Positions 12,461 to 24,484 of a DNA stretch of 64,000 bases are shown here, in pieces (the stretch's first letter is position 1; the number at the start of each line of letters is the position of its first letter). A program made the translations under genes and the position numbers. Below the pieces are notes generated by a model, which was not told the origin of the DNA, made no database searches, and saw only the letters and a program-made list of their open reading frames with translations. Source of the DNA: Stachybotrys elegans (taxonomy: Eukaryota > Ascomycota > Sordariomycetes > Hypocreales > Stachybotryaceae); NCBI GenBank assembly GCA_020746835.1, contig JAGPNK010000017.1, forward strand, positions 124,001 through 188,000, given 5' to 3'.

Positions 12461-13270
12461 ACTAGATACTATCTCTACTATTTATTTACTTTTTACTACT
12501 TATACTCTATACTATATACTCTTTTCCTTATTATATAAAGTTATTAGTTTAAAAGATATATATAGACTATATAAAATATATATCTAGGTTTTAATAATAT
12601 TAATACTTATAATAAACTTAGTTAAAATATTAAATATACTATTAACTCTATATATAATATAAGAAAGAGTTAGTTTATACTATTATAAAGCCTTTAATAG
12701 GGAAATATAATATAGTCTATATAATAGTAATATTTTAAGGGTTTAAGAAATAAACCCTATAGTTCTAGATAGTTCTAGGCAGTATATATATACTATTTTA
12801 GTTAATAATTAAAAAGGGAATTATTATAAAATAAAGAAAGCCTTATTATTACTAGCTATTCCCTAAGATTTACTTTATAATAAAGGTATTATTTTAGTTA
12901 ATAAAGAGAGAGTCTTTAAGTATTAGGCAATTATAACTATTATAGTTATTATTTATCTTAATAACTATATAGATAGATAAAGTCTTATCTATTTAATTAA
13001 AATAGAAACTATAGTATTATATAGACTTTTAAAAATCTATTACTTATAATACTAATACTTACTATAGTAATTAAAGTAATAATATATTATTATATAGCTA
13101 TCTTATTAATATATTTCTCTATCTATAAGTAATAAGAAATAATAATTAAAATAAATCATAAGTAAATATAAAAGTAATAATTTTCTAATATATTATAGAT
13201 TTATAATATCTTTAAAAATATAGTGTTAAGATTAAATAATATTTCTAACCCTTATATATATATATATAGC

Positions 13271-13543
13271 AAAGCTTATATAAGATATCTTATTTATACT
13301 AAGGTAGGTATAATATCTTAATTATACTAACCCTAGTGCCCCTATAGAGTCCCTATATAGAGTAGCTATATATAATATAGTAACTTATCTATTATATACT
13401 AAGTACTTAGCAAGTTATCTAAAATACCTACTAGTTAGCTGCTATACTATACTAAAAGTAAGTATCTTTATTAATAGCCCTATCTATTGGCTTATATCCC
13501 TGTTAGTGACTAGTATACTACCTTCGCACACTCAAAGGGATAA
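13271..13543 (-). repeat. Right terminal inverted repeat of the MULE
   Basis: The reverse complement of 13516-13543 matches 615-642, and that of 13271-13350 matches the inner left block. In the 60-bp stretch from GTTAGTATAATTAAG to AAGCTTT I count two differences between the arms, both transitions. About 165 bp of AT-rich spacer separates the two blocks here. Confidence 0.8.
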
Positions 13544-13625
13544 AGTTAAGATTTGCCCAGGCTTACGAATTTAAGTCCCCAGTCTCCACGAACCAGAGCT
13601 TAAAGCTATACGCCCAGTCGACAAG

Positions 13626-14133
13626 ATGAACAACCTAAGCGGTTTGCTTCCCCCCCCCCGACAGTCAGTCCAGCGGTTACCAGTCTTCAAGAAAGCGACG
13701 ACGCATGCGCGAGCATAGCTCTGACGAGAGCTCGGCTGGTCCGTTTGGCATTTCCATCACCAAGTACCGGGCCGGGGCACCAGGGCTTCTGCCACTGCCA
13801 GTGCGACGAGATGGACGCGTGACACGTCAACGCTTAGGGGACGATAAGATCGAGGAAATACAACGCGCAGCTGCCGGGATACTGGATAAACGGGGTATTA
13901 AGGAGCCAAAAATAGCCCGCGACCCCGAAGATTACATCGACCTTGCGTGGTCAAGTACTGAACCTTTTTGGCGCATCTCGGTGGTTGAATCCTCAGTCAG
14001 TCATGGCAGCAATGAGTCCAAGTACCTCACGCTTTGGATTCAGGCAGAGTGGTATAAGGGATGTGAAGTGACCTGGGAGAAGCTTGAGGTGTATGCAAAC
14101 TCTGGATCAAAACCTTACGAAAGGATTTGCTAG
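13626..14133 (+). pseudogene. N-terminal fragment of the trypsin-like protease family at 54-56 kb
   Basis: The ATG at 13626 opens with M-N-N-L-S-G-L-L, the start of the longer minus-strand copy at 56350. A run of 10 C (13650-13659) then throws the frame. The frame resumes at 13705 with M-R-E-H-S, followed by G-I-S-I-T-K-Y-R-A-G-A-P-G-L-L-P-L-P, nearly identical to the other copy, and a W-I-Q-A-E-W-Y-K-G-C segment corresponding to W-I-W-A-E-W-Y-E-G-C there. About 20 residues between ARD and the W-R-I-S-V-V-E-S-S segment are missing or diverged. Similarity stops around 14080 and the catalytic domain is absent. This is a truncated, frameshifted relic. Confidence 0.8.
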
Positions 14134-15128
14134 GCATCAGCCAGCAGAGATGCAAAGCGACACTACTGCAGCATGCCCGTATCATGGAGAGAATTACACA
14201 GCTGATAGTTATCGAAACCGCCATGGCCAAAACATCCGAGTTGAGCCTGCATCTGGCCGCTGCCATTTCTCTGTTGGAGGAAATCGTCGAACCCAGCATG
14301 CCGGACGGCAGTACCGACATCAGAAAGGCCATTGGCGAGACGGCAGCACGAGGAACAAGCAAACAGCAAATTGACCGCCAAGGCCCTCGCCAACCGGGGA
14401 GGTGGGGTCTACGGGGCGCGTCAGGAAGCAAGAGAGGCCGCCTGGCGGCATTTGCATACCTTCTATCAGTGCAGTGACACAAACCTGCCGTCCGTACCTC
14501 CAACTTGTCGACGCCAAGTTTACCAACAAACAGCTCCAGTCCATATGCACCTCACAGACTGTCCAGCGCTAGAAGCCTGGACTCCCTCGGCCGTCAGACA
14601 AGGACATCGCCACCACTAAGTTTGAGGAGCTTTACGCTAATAACTTCGCCCATCTCGCCAACGTGAACCCGGAACTCAACATCACCGGCAACCTGGCAAG
14701 CCCGGATGTGTACATCCGCATTTACCAGGAAGTCGCAGCTGTTCACGACATTATTGACACCATCCTCTCTGGTTGCCAGAAGCCGGTGTTCTTTCCGGTC
14801 TCCAACAATCTTGTCCAAGGTTTGGTCCTTTCGATTTCAGTCCAGGAAAAGACGGATTTTCCTCACCGAGGCCACCATCCTAGCTGCTGCCGCCCATGTT
14901 CTCCTGTTCTCCCCGACGGACTGGCAGGAGGATCCAACAGTATACGATAGCTGGACACCTCTGTATACTCGCCGGTTTCCCCTGGATACAGGCCGTAATG
15001 CCGTGGGAGGGCAGTTCTCCGTCCAGGATCTCCACCGGGCAGTATGCCTTGTCCTTGTGTCTTACAACCGCCGAGCCTCGCGTAGAGACCCGGTGTCCTC
15101 ACGACAGCCAACCTTCAAAAGGGTCTAG
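14127..15128 (+). pseudogene. Degenerate gene remains, unrecognised
   Basis: Protein-like segments occur in different + strand frames: a helical stretch near 14127-14370 (residues H-A-R-I-M-E-R-I-T-Q-L-I then L-L-E-E-I-V-E-P), a segment near 14365-14480 in another frame, and a well-formed F-E-E-L-Y-A-N-N-F-A-H-L ... D-V-Y-I-R-I-Y-Q-E-V segment at about 14620-14760. At least two frameshifts and one stop separate them. It could be the upstream part of the helicase-like gene that follows, or an independent gene. I recognise no domain. Confidence 0.45.
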
Positions 15129-15130
15129 AC

Positions 15131-16645
15131 ATGGCCTTCCCGGGGTATCACGACCCGAGCCGTAGGCTCCCGGCCCTCAGAGGCATTGCTGACGGCGACA
15201 CTCTTGCGAATCATAGCATCAGAGATGCTTTGCAGAACCAGCAACACGCCGCCAAAGTTAGAGATCCTCTTGTTGCCGACCTTGCCAACACTATCTCGTC
15301 CTACTCAATGGCGAGGACCAGTGAAATCGTGGAGGAAACACCGCGCTCACCTTCCGGGCGCCGAGACGACATCGATGTCGCCAATTTCGACGATGAGCCT
15401 GTGCTTGACCTCGACGCCAATTCAGACGCTCAAGTTCCCATGGGCGTCCCTCTCGGCCGAGAACTCGATGCAGCACTGCTAAGGCTAGATCAGGCGTCCG
15501 AGATGATAGCGCTTTGCAACGATAGGCAGAGCTCGGCAATGAGGAAGGAACTGCTCAAAGTCCTCAATGCTGAAGAAGAGCCACTGGACGCAGAGACTCT
15601 AGATGTTATCGTCAACACAAACCTTGAGCACCACGGTATTCTAGGCCTGGACGACACAAACGAGGAGACTCTCAAGCGTCTTACCGTACTGCATGGACTT
15701 CTAAGCGACAAGCTTCTCAATGAGTACCTCGGTACAGTCATGGATTCGCCTGCTATTAGCGAGTATCTCAAAGAGCACCCAGACGACATAGAAGGCCTGG
15801 ATATACGCCTTGCTCCGTCATACGCTCTTGAGCATTGCTTGAATTACAATCCGCCTCATGAAGAGCTTGATTGGGATGCTGTCTGTCAGGAGCATGGCAT
15901 TGCTCCCTTTCCCGACCTGCGTTTGTTCCCGGACACAGCAACCCAGCCGCTGAAGCTTCACCAAGTCTCAGGTATGTTGTATTCCGCTTGTCTTCTATCT
16001 TGGCCCTAGGTATGGCAGACATACACATCATCTGGGAGAGAGTTCATCTTCGCTTTGGTGTCTTTATTGCCCATGAAATGGGTATAGCTCCTCTCTAATA
16101 AGTTACAGACTGCCCGCACCATTACTTTAGCAACGTTCCAAACCGGGATGGCTCGGGAGCTGACACGTATCGAGCGCAGGTTTGTAGTATTGAGCCCTAA
16201 TAATAAAGCGCAAGAGGCCAGTTGAAGACGTCGCTGGTTCTGAAAGCGATGAACCCATGGGAGAGGACACCGGCCCCTTTGACGCCCCAACAGGCCATCC
16301 GCAACGCCTCGAAGATCAAGCCTGGCCACGCGCCCCGACTCAAGCAGTTTTACACCAATGAATTTGTCAACATCGACGAGGAGTTATACTTTCTCCCAAA
16401 GGATAGCGAAATCCTCCCTGACAGCAACCTAGTCTAGTATGTGTATAAGCGGCCCTTCTGGAAAGAGCTCGATGTCCGTTTCCAGACAGTTATTATTGAC
16501 GAAGCCGATGTGGCCCGCCGATCAAATGGATCATATAACCTGGCTATTCAAGGTCTAAAAGCAAAGACAGTTATCCCTGTTTCAGGAACCCCCATCACCT
16601 CGACTCTCAGGGACCTGACCTCTTATCTTCAGATGCAATGGGAGA
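15131..16645 (+). pseudogene. SNF2-type helicase, broken copy (A-plus)
   Basis: The first ~280 codons (15131-15970) are intact and acidic, ending in P-L-K-L-H-Q-V, the Q-like motif that precedes the ATPase. Possible introns follow (donor GTATGT at 15972; a second ends near 16107). Between them lies G-V-F-I-A-H-E-M-G, a motif I-like segment, with K-T-A-R-T-I after the second. A frame from 16222 runs into TAG at 16435-16437 and continues in the same frame with K-R-P-F-W-K-E-L-D then V-I-I-D-E-A-D (motif II) and I-P-V-S-G-T-P-I-T-S (motif III). Similarity ends about 16645, where a minus-strand fragment begins. The C-terminal helicase lobe is absent. The TAG fits a CAG-to-TAG change. Identification rests on the ordered motifs. 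Confidence 0.65.
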
Positions 16646-17848
16646 CCCTGGGTGTTTCGGCATCCTCGTCCTCATCATCCGGTTCCTCATTATCGTCCAT
16701 GCTAGCTTCCCAGGGGAATGATCTTGGTCAGTCTTGTCGTCTGTCTCCGACTTGGACAAGGCTTTGATCTTCTGAGCGTCCTGCTCAAGGGTTTCCATTG
16801 TGACCTGGGTTGCTTGTCCAGTTGAAATGATTCGGCCAACCTCGGTGGCTAGGAACTTGATGTCCTTCTCCAAACAGAGCGTCATAACAGTCAAGATTCT
16901 TATTGGCAACTTGCACCATGAAGGCTAGAAGGTTCTTGCCATGTTCAACACACCAGCATTATGCTTCGGTAGCCCAGCAGGCAACAGGAAAGAAGGGTGA
17001 GAATTGCCCAGCTGGATCGTGTACGGCGAGAAACGCGACTTATTAGTGGGATCCACGAAAACTTTGACATTGGCATCGCCGCAGTCACAAGCCTTTCTCA
17101 ATCGAATTTCCTAACCAATGATCATATATTGATCTAGTATTGTTCTTTCTTATTGAGGGGGCCTCCTCAAAGTCGCTGGTCTGTATCCCATTGGGGCACA
17201 CAAACGGGAAATCCCACATCGTCCCGTAAGAGTTTCGCGTTTCTGACGTCGGAGACAAGGACACCGGCGCGGTAGGCGCCAAAGTTGATCGTGCGCTTGG
17301 CCCGCTTAATCTCGGCGAGCCCGGGCGTCTGGGTGCTGGTTTCAAAGTCCTTGATCTCAGTTTTCTGAGTCTCCTTTGTTGCCTTTCTTGCAAAGATGTT
17401 ACCGAGTTCGTGAACAGGGTCGGCATATCTACCACACATGCTGGACTCCTCTGTGACAACCGTCATCGGTAGTAGCTCCTGGGAAGCTGATTGTTCCATC
17501 TGGCAGCTTCAGGCAGCTGAGCAACGTACGCCTGAATGCCAAAAGTCGTAGGATTGGACGGGAAACCTCCTTCCCAAAGTCCGTACCCCATTTGAGCCCT
17601 TCACCGGCCATGACGTGGAGTTCCGGAACAAGTTGCCATATCGGGAGGCCGGTCTCTTTCCAGGGTTCGTGGATCCGGGCAATGGTCGGGCAAGAGAGTC
17701 GAGTCGGTGTGAATATGCCGGGTGTCGAGAGACCATCAAACACGTTAGTCCCAGCACAGGGGTCATACTCTTCGCGATAGAGTCCTCGTAGGGCGTCGCA
17801 TTCGCCCTTCGGCCACTTGCGCTTTGGAACAGACGAGAATGCGGACAA
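16607..17848 (-). pseudogene. Broken accessory gene fragments on the minus strand
   Basis: Several overlapping minus-strand frames carry protein-like sequence in pieces: 17848-17429 (P-K-R-K-W-P-K-G-E-C-D-A-L-R), 17499-17167 (an R-A-K-R-T-I-N-F-G-A-Y segment), and 16909-16607 (T-L-E-Q-D-A-Q-K-I-K-A-L-S-K-S-E). A V-D-P-T-N-K-S-R-F-S-P-Y-T-I-Q-L segment lies near 17010-17060 in another frame. The dispersed repeat described at 17060-17218 is embedded in it. No single open frame survives. It abuts the + strand helicase remnant tail to tail at about 16645. I do not recognise the product, though its association with the same repeat as the 35-38 kb helicase copy suggests they derive from related elements. 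Confidence 0.4.
17060..17218 (-). repeat. Dispersed repeat, copy A
   Basis: Read on the minus strand it starts TGTGGGATTTCCCG, contains GACTTTGAGGAGGCCCC and ends near GATGCCAATGTCAAA. The same unit is found at 37503-37671 (full), 53643-53745 and 56462-56525 (partial). The flanking sequences differ between copies, so this is a repeat unit in its own right. GT...ATACAG inside it could be an old mini-intron. Confidence 0.7.
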
Positions 17849-18127
17849 GGATCAAAACTAAGATGGGAGGACGATCCTGTGTCTTGCTAGAAATCAATTT
17901 CTTGGGATAATCCACATTATGGTAGATCTATCTGATAGGATAGGCTTCATAGCTTGCTTGGGCGAAATGCAATGGACAAGGTTGACATGATTGCTGAACT
18001 ACCTCTATCCAAGTAGCTTGCTCCTTCTAGATATATTATACCAAAATAAGGTTTAGGCTAAAATATAGGCTATCTCTCTCTTTCTCTCTTTCTCTCTCTT
18101 TCCCTCTCTTTTTTCTTCTTTTTCTTC

Positions 18128-18232
18128 TCCTTCCTCTTCCTCTTCCTCTTCCTCTTCCTCTTCCTCTTCCTCTTCCTCTTCCTCTTCCTCTTCCTCTTCC
18201 TCTTCCTCTTCCTCTTCCTCTTCCTCTTCCTC
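18128..18232. repeat. (CTTCCT)n microsatellite
   Basis: About 17 tandem copies of the hexamer CTTCCT, preceded by a looser CT-rich tract from 18072. On the minus strand it creates a meaningless poly-Glu frame. The rest of 17849-18323 shows no gene. Confidence 0.95.
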
Positions 18233-18323
18233 ACTATATGCTCCCAAGACTCCCACGACCGGTTCAAAGCAATGAGCATCATCATCAGTAACCTCGACCG
18301 ATCAACCCCGGCAAAAGAAGGCT

Positions 18324-19769
18324 GTGCTCTCCGTGGCTGAGATTTCTGGCGCGGCTGTAGAGACGCCACCAACTCCACAGTCAGCATCGGCACAAGCAGT
18401 ACAGCTTATCCAGGCCGATCAGGATCACCGAGTCACACCAATACCCCAGCCATTGTACACCCAAGTTCCTGGCCATGCCCTCGATATCCTTAAGCCATAC
18501 CCCCCATCAAAGCACGGAAGAGAAGAGGGGATATGCAGGGCGAATATGACTGGCCTGAGCTTCAGCGACATCGAGCTGCCTCGGTTCACAGGCCAACTAG
18601 AGACGACCGATGGGGATCCGTTTGGCTTCGTCTACCAAAGCCCCCTGCTGGCATTGAAGGCCGACCGCTATTACCAGGCCGATGTCAACACCTTTACCAG
18701 ACAACACAGAAAGAATGGGCCAGAAAATGAGTAGAATCCATTCTGGGAACTATCAGCTGTGCAGGGAGATGAGCGTCGCTAATTTACATTCGTTCCCCAG
18801 CTCATATGGACACGAGACGAAGCCATGGCAGTCTGTCGCAGGCTTGCTGACGCCCTTAACCAATGGCCCAACATGGACGCCATCAGCCGGAAGACGCGCG
18901 GATTCAAGACACCACAGGGTGTAAGGCTGCTGTTGGCGGCCGCCCAGCATTCCCTCGTCCCAGACAAACCATTGCGAACGAGCCCGGTGTGTCTATCTGT
19001 CGATCAGAGGCTGCATGATATCAGTTTCTACTTCAGATGTCAGCTGGTGGCCGTGGACCCGGATCCATGCGATATATTCACCCAAGCCATCCGGATCCGA
19101 GACAGCGTCATCGGAGAGAGGGTCATGGACAGCAGCATTGTGGAGTCTGGAAATATGGTCTTCGGCCAGCTGAACTACCACCCCCCCCCCAATAGCCGTG
19201 CATCGGACAATACCTACACGGACGCGACGGCTGTGCCCGGAGGTAGAGAGGATGAGTTCCTGCAGACAGAGCAGTTCGTCCGCCTCTGCCTTACAATCTG
19301 GCTGCGACGAAAGACACCAGCACAAAGCCGTGCCCAGGTTAAGGCATTTGTTGACGACCTGATCCAGACGTTCAAGACAGACCGAGCAACCAAGAAATTT
19401 GCGACTACATGGCGGTTCGACTCAGTCAAAGCTGAGCTATCATCGCTCATCCGTCCAGGAAAGATATTCAGAGACGCAACGCATGGCGGCGGGTTGCCCC
19501 CAATCACTTTGGCATCAACAGATATGTCTTGGACTAGCCAGATCAAGCAAGCAGAGGTCGCTACATGGACCGCGACCAAGAATGTCGGCATGACTTGGGT
19601 GGCAATGGCCCGAACTGCAGATATCATCAACATGCGGATGCATGCAGGCGAGGCACCGCCAAGTCACTGTGACTGCAGCGACACTCAAACCAGCACCATT
19701 CAACACTCGTGCAGTCGATGTGGCACAATGACAAAGCGCGCTGTACTACTTAAGCATCCCGCAGTCTAG
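18324..19769 (+). pseudogene. Orphan family protein with two in-frame stops (copy 1)
   Basis: A single + strand frame runs from about 18324 (no ATG; true start unclear, just after the microsatellite) to the stop at 19767-19769, about 480 codons, interrupted only by TAG at 18732-18734 and TAA at 18780-18782. Sequence on both sides and between the stops is protein-like (F-W-E-L-S-A-V-Q-G-D-E-R-R, then F-T-F-V-P-Q-L-I-W-T-R-D-E-A). Both stops fit C-to-T changes in CAG and CAA. A splice reading (GTAGAA at 18731 to CCCCAG at 18801) would remove both stops but does not keep frame. A second, shorter copy lies at 57270-57780. No known domain is recognised; 10 C at 19181-19190 is in frame. Confidence 0.55.
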
Positions 19770-19942
19770 TTTTATTGCTATCCAATGATGGACTGTGCTT
19801 CTGCCCGAGGACAGCCGCTCGCTTGCTTTCTTCAAGCCTGAAGAACCATTGAAGGAAACGGAAGAGCTGTGAATCACTGCCAATGAAGTAGTTATGATGC
19901 TATGAGGAAAATGTAGCCTGACGCAACTCATCTATTCCTTGT

Positions 19943-22900
19943 TCAAAATGCGGAGCGCGTACGGACATTCTGTGCCCGATTATTAGCAGAGCGGTTTTAT
20001 TCCCACCTGGAGGAGGATGGACTCACCGATATCTTTCGCTCCACTTCTCTGACCGAACGGTCCAGCTCGGCAGCAATTGTTCGCTTTGCGTCCACGGGAA
20101 GCAGCCTATACCGCTCGCAAAGATCCCCATCAATGACGTCTTTGACAGGAGCGTAGTAGCCACGATACATGAGATGGTCGCGACCAATCAAGGATGCATC
20201 TTGGCTACGCATATGTAGTTCCAGCGTCTGGAAGAAGTCGACATCTTCTCGCGTAAGGAATGGGATAAGAGCCCCAATAGTGCCCTGAAGGCCAGCCCAA
20301 ACAATAACGTCTTGCCCGCCCACAACAAGATTGGATTTTGTTATACTCACAGGTATATCTTGGACAAAAACATGCATCATCAAGTCCAGCCTATTCGGTG
20401 AGCCCTGGAGATATTTCCGTGCGAAAGCAAGGTGATGGTCTCCTGGCGTGTCAGCTTCTATACTGACCTTCTCAGGGCACCGGACAATCCACAGGTTTCC
20501 GAACCTGTCGCCTCCAACCACCGAGTCATAGTCGACCATGGCAGTACATGTCGTCCATCGCGCAATCGTATCGTCAACGAAGGGGATAAGCCTGTTCGAT
20601 TCGGGCTTGTACACAACCATGGTAATACCCTGCTGGACATCTCCAACAATGATACGGTTGCCTTGCGTCTGCAATGAGGCGATCAGCTGTGGTGCTACGT
20701 CCGCCTGGGCTTTTCGAAGCATTTGCTTCAGGCCCAGGTCATAGATGCGTAGCATTTTGCCAATCCCTACGGCAACCCTACCCTGGAAAGCCACCATGGC
20801 TGTCGGAGGCTCTTCCACCTGGGTCCTATGGATAAACTCCAACTCTTTCCCGCCCTCTTGGAAGCGATAGACATGAATACAACCCCCAGAGAATTGCCTC
20901 GGGCTGGGGATCATGTCCCTACCAGTTCCAACAACAAGGAAACTCTCGCTGTCTTGGCTTGCGAACGAAACTACCGCCACGGTGGTCGCGGCTTCATTTC
21001 CTTCCAGGTGAATCGTCTGCAGCACCTTCTCCTTCGTAGGATCAATTACGCCAATGCAAGAAGCCCACCGGCCACGCCCCCGAGGATACCCATATTCGCC
21101 TGGCGGGAGCACGTGCTTCATGTCTCGGGTTTCAACGTCTCCAGTCTCATTCCCGTTGGGTGTCGAGTTTGTCTGATCCAGGTGGGATGCGATAAGTTGT
21201 GCTCGTAGTTCAGGTGGCAATATATTAAAGTCCGACTCGATCGTGTAGAAGTATGGCTCCTTGGGGTGGTTCACAACGCGTCTTGGGGTGTAGGTGAGGG
21301 GCAACGATCTTTGAACTAGGTTGCCTTCCAAGTTCTCAATTGAGAATATGCTTGTCATGTCAGCATTGTCTTGTAAACAGGAGGCTGCCCTAGCACTTAC
21401 CGCAAATGATGAGACTGTATCCCAATGATGCCCTCTACACACTGTTCGCTGCTAAAATTCCAGCCCCACTCCAAATCATGATAGTTGAGGGGCGTCAACA
21501 TGAAGCCCTTGGCGCTGTCGACATGGCCCAACCAAGATTTGGAGCTTAACGCAAGTACGCATGTCTTGCCCTGAACCGCCACTTGAGAGAGCTTGATGGC
21601 TTGGGGGCCGAGGAACTTCTGCTGTGTGTCTGTGAGATCCCCCGTAGTTTCATCAAGCAGAGTTCGAATGTAGACTCCGGAGTGTAGGCCGATATGAAGA
21701 TACAAGGCGGAGCCGGAGCCACCAAGCGAAGAGTCCTCCATCACCATGACGCTCAGGGCTGAGGGGGCTGCCGTTAGAGCCTGTATTGACTTGTTCTCAA
21801 GCGTTGACTCGGGATCAAGACTGAGAATTCGAACAGTACAGTCATCGCATCCCACAGCGAGAAACGAGCTTCGTACACGACCCTCGGGCACTTGGCCAAG
21901 ACCAAGACAGGTAACAGTACCTGTCACCCCTTTTCTCGAATCATACTCGGCGAGAGATCCATCGGTATCCGTCTCAAAGTAGACAATCTCGCCTGAACTT
22001 AGTGCGATAACAATCTGCTGCTGGTTTGTAGCGGTAGCGATGATGGAACGATGCTGTGGAACAGGCCACTCTGTGATCTGTTTGTTTCGAATATGCCTGA
22101 TTCCCTTTGAGTGAATCTGCACGAGGCTATCATCCCCAATCTGCTGTACAGCAAGAGTCATGACTGACATCAAAAGGCCAGAGTCATTCACTTGGTTGAC
22201 TTCTTCCCCGATACTCATGACGATGGTATCTGTCGAGGATGTTAAGACGATATATGAATCGAACTCGTCTCGACTTGAGAGTTTAGTCGTCCAAACGGCA
22301 GATGTTTTTCCAGGCAATTCAGAAGCCACAATCTCATTAACATCCAGACCATGCTTGAGCATCCTGAACCGGCTTCTCGCGCCATTGCCGGATACAGAGT
22401 AGATCTGGGGCGCATCGCCATCTTTCGTCAGATTGACTACTTGGGAGTCCAGAGTGGGATTTGCTGACTCCACGCTTTCCACCAAAATGAGGTTTTCCAA
22501 AGGCCGAGGGGTGAAGAAAACTGGCGCAGAATCGTCGCTGCTGAACTCCGTCTCTTCGTCATCGTCTCCGAGTTTCTCAAACTGATACAATTGGTGATTG
22601 CCAAACTCACTGGAGACAAAGAGAAACCCACTCTTCAGAATGCCCAGGCTGCTAGCAACAGGGACAGTATCAAAATACTTGATTTTGATCTGGCTTACCT
22701 CCCCGGATAGATTACCGTCCTCATCTTCCCGCATGCTCAATGTCACTTTGAAGAGATCGCCATCCTCAGTCTGCAAGAGGAAAAAGAATGCCTCAGGGCT
22801 ATTCTTGAGCTTGTGCATTACACCAGCAACAATGGCTCGCTTCCTCTGTGGATCCTCTGTAGCGCCTCTTCGACGGGGGATGGGCGCACGGAACGTTTCC

Positions 22901-23781
22901 TGATTTGAGTGTCGATATGAGATTGTCTCCTCTCCACAGACAAGGACACCACTCGGGCCGTTGTTTCCTCCCGGGACTTGAAAAAGCAATGAATCAGTGG
23001 GATCAACAGATTCTGACCATTTCCGAACCACATGGTTAAGACCTAGATCCAACTCATAATAGACAAGCTCTGTCTCGGCTATAGCAGTACCAGAAGCATC
23101 TTGGTCTAGCTCAGAATAATCTGTCTCTAGCGCCGCAAAAACGGGATTGGCATAACCCACGTCAAGAGCAACCAAGGAGAGAACGAGAACGCCATGTTTG
23201 TGTGCTTCTAGAGGAGACGATATTGTAAGCTCGGCTTGCGCGTTGCGATTGAGGATATAGACAAGCTTGTTCTTCTCGATCGAAGCTATCAGACATGCTC
23301 TCCCCTTGGGATCAGCAGCCAGGTATTGACCTGGCACGACCCGACGCACACCAGATTTGCCGAATGTCTCGAGGTGAACACGCCTAAAGCGCGATGACGC
23401 TGGAACGAACTCGACGATCGATATGCGGCCGGAATCGGTGGCTAGGATAATGTAATCTAGGAAGCAAGCCTACATTAGCTGAGAGCTATCGTGAATCGCG
23501 AATCGCGAAGCCGATTCGGCCCAGAAATGTTGCGTACCCTTAGAGCTACCCGCAAGTCGAAACGAGGCGGTGGATTGGATTATTCCGAACACATCTTGCG
23601 ATGCAACAGTCATGAGCTTGCCTGAGTTATGATCAAGACGAAGTAGCTTCAGATGCGATCCGGAAGTCGCGACTATCAGTTGTTCCTTGGTGCCGGCGAA
23701 TTGGCCTATCAGTGTTTGACTTATTGACGATGGCGGCTGAATCGTCAGCGAGTACAGGAACATATTCGAGGTGGTTGCCAT
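19943..23781 (-). CDS. rse1: Splicing factor 3B subunit 3 (RSE1/SAP130), U2 snRNP
   Basis: Core subunit of the SF3b complex of the U2 snRNP, which helps fix the branch site during pre-mRNA splicing in the nucleus; built of three WD40-type beta-propellers. Four exons: 23781-23538, 23456-21401, 21350-20027 and a 27-bp last exon 19969-19943. Introns are 81, 50 and 57 bp with GTACGC, GTAAGT and GTGAGT donors. The spliced CDS is 3651 nt, 1216 aa, matching the usual length of about 1217. Diagnostic segments: [11 protein letters not shown] at the N-terminus, [11 protein letters not shown] across intron 1, [25 protein letters not shown] at the end of exon 2, and [12 protein letters not shown] at the C-terminus. 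The short last exon is easy to miss. Intact, with housekeeping composition. Confidence 0.96.
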
Positions 23782-24484
23782 AATGCCAGTCGTGGAATGG
23801 CATTGGTTGTAGAGAGTATGTAAAGCAGAGGAAATGTTTCGAAATGTTGTGATGCAGCCAACAACCAACAGCCAACAGCCAACAAAGGGATTCAAACGTG
23901 TCACGTGATTACAGGGAACTCAACGAGAGGCAAGGTGCGGTACAACGACGGGGAAACGCAGGGAGCTTTTATAGCGATAAATGTGCCGCGGCAGTGAGCA
24001 GATGAGTCGATGAAATCAGGAGAGCAAAATGAAGGTATTGAATTGAATTGAACACGCGAAGATAAAGAGGTTGTTGATAATAGAGTGAGCAAGTCTACGG
24101 ATTTGTTTTGTTTGTATGGTCCAGGGTAGGTGGGCTAATGCCCAGCATCATTAAACACAGCTAGTTTAAACCCAGTTTGGGTGGCATCTAGCAGTTGGAG
24201 ATAGCTTCATTTAATAACAATCCACCTTCTTCGCTTTTGGCTCTGACGGTTTGGTGACGAGTCTGAAAGAGGTTTTTGCGGGTATGAAGACATCTATGAT
24301 ATTTGGGAAGGCAGATGCGGATTATTGGGTTGTAGGAATCAATTTGTTGTGATAATGCTGGGTTCTACACGTCACGCATGGATAGAGACGGATTGGGCAA
24401 ATTTGCGAGAAGAGGTAGCTGTGTACCGAGGTATCATGAATTATTACTAGATGGTTGGCTGGTAGAGTCGTGACAGTCTCATCT
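23782..24484. other. Intergenic: rse1 promoter and OPT 3' region
   Basis: No coding region is supported. The 23782-23900 part contains short tandem copies of CAACAGCCAACA-type sequence and would be the rse1 5' leader and promoter on the minus strand. The distal part is the 3' region of the OPT gene. Confidence 0.5.

Larger units (their letters stand above)
615..13543 (+). mobile_element. RIP-degraded Mutator-like (MULE) DNA transposon with a nested gypsy element
   Basis: The tract is almost entirely A/T and dominated by TpA, as expected after heavy C-to-T mutation on both strands. It is bounded by inverted repeats: an outer block at 615-642 matches the reverse complement of 13516-13543 at 25 of 28 positions, and an inner block near 689-770 matches 13271-13350 with very few differences. 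The mismatches seen are transitions. A MULE transposase is readable on the + strand at 1534-2170. Subtracting the 7645-bp gypsy insertion and its 5-bp duplication leaves about 5.3 kb, reasonable for an autonomous MULE. I do not see an 8-11 bp target duplication; TA dinucleotides flank both ends, but this could be chance in AT-rich DNA. Confidence is high for a nested transposon and good for the MULE assignment. Confidence 0.85.

Noticed and set aside
615..13543. Centromeric AT-rich DNA
   Set aside because: The AT richness is bounded by matching inverted repeats and contains decodable transposon genes, so it is RIPped transposon rather than generic AT-rich DNA.
18053..18256. Minus-strand frame encoding a long poly-Glu protein
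   Set aside because: It is only the translation of the CTTCCT microsatellite.
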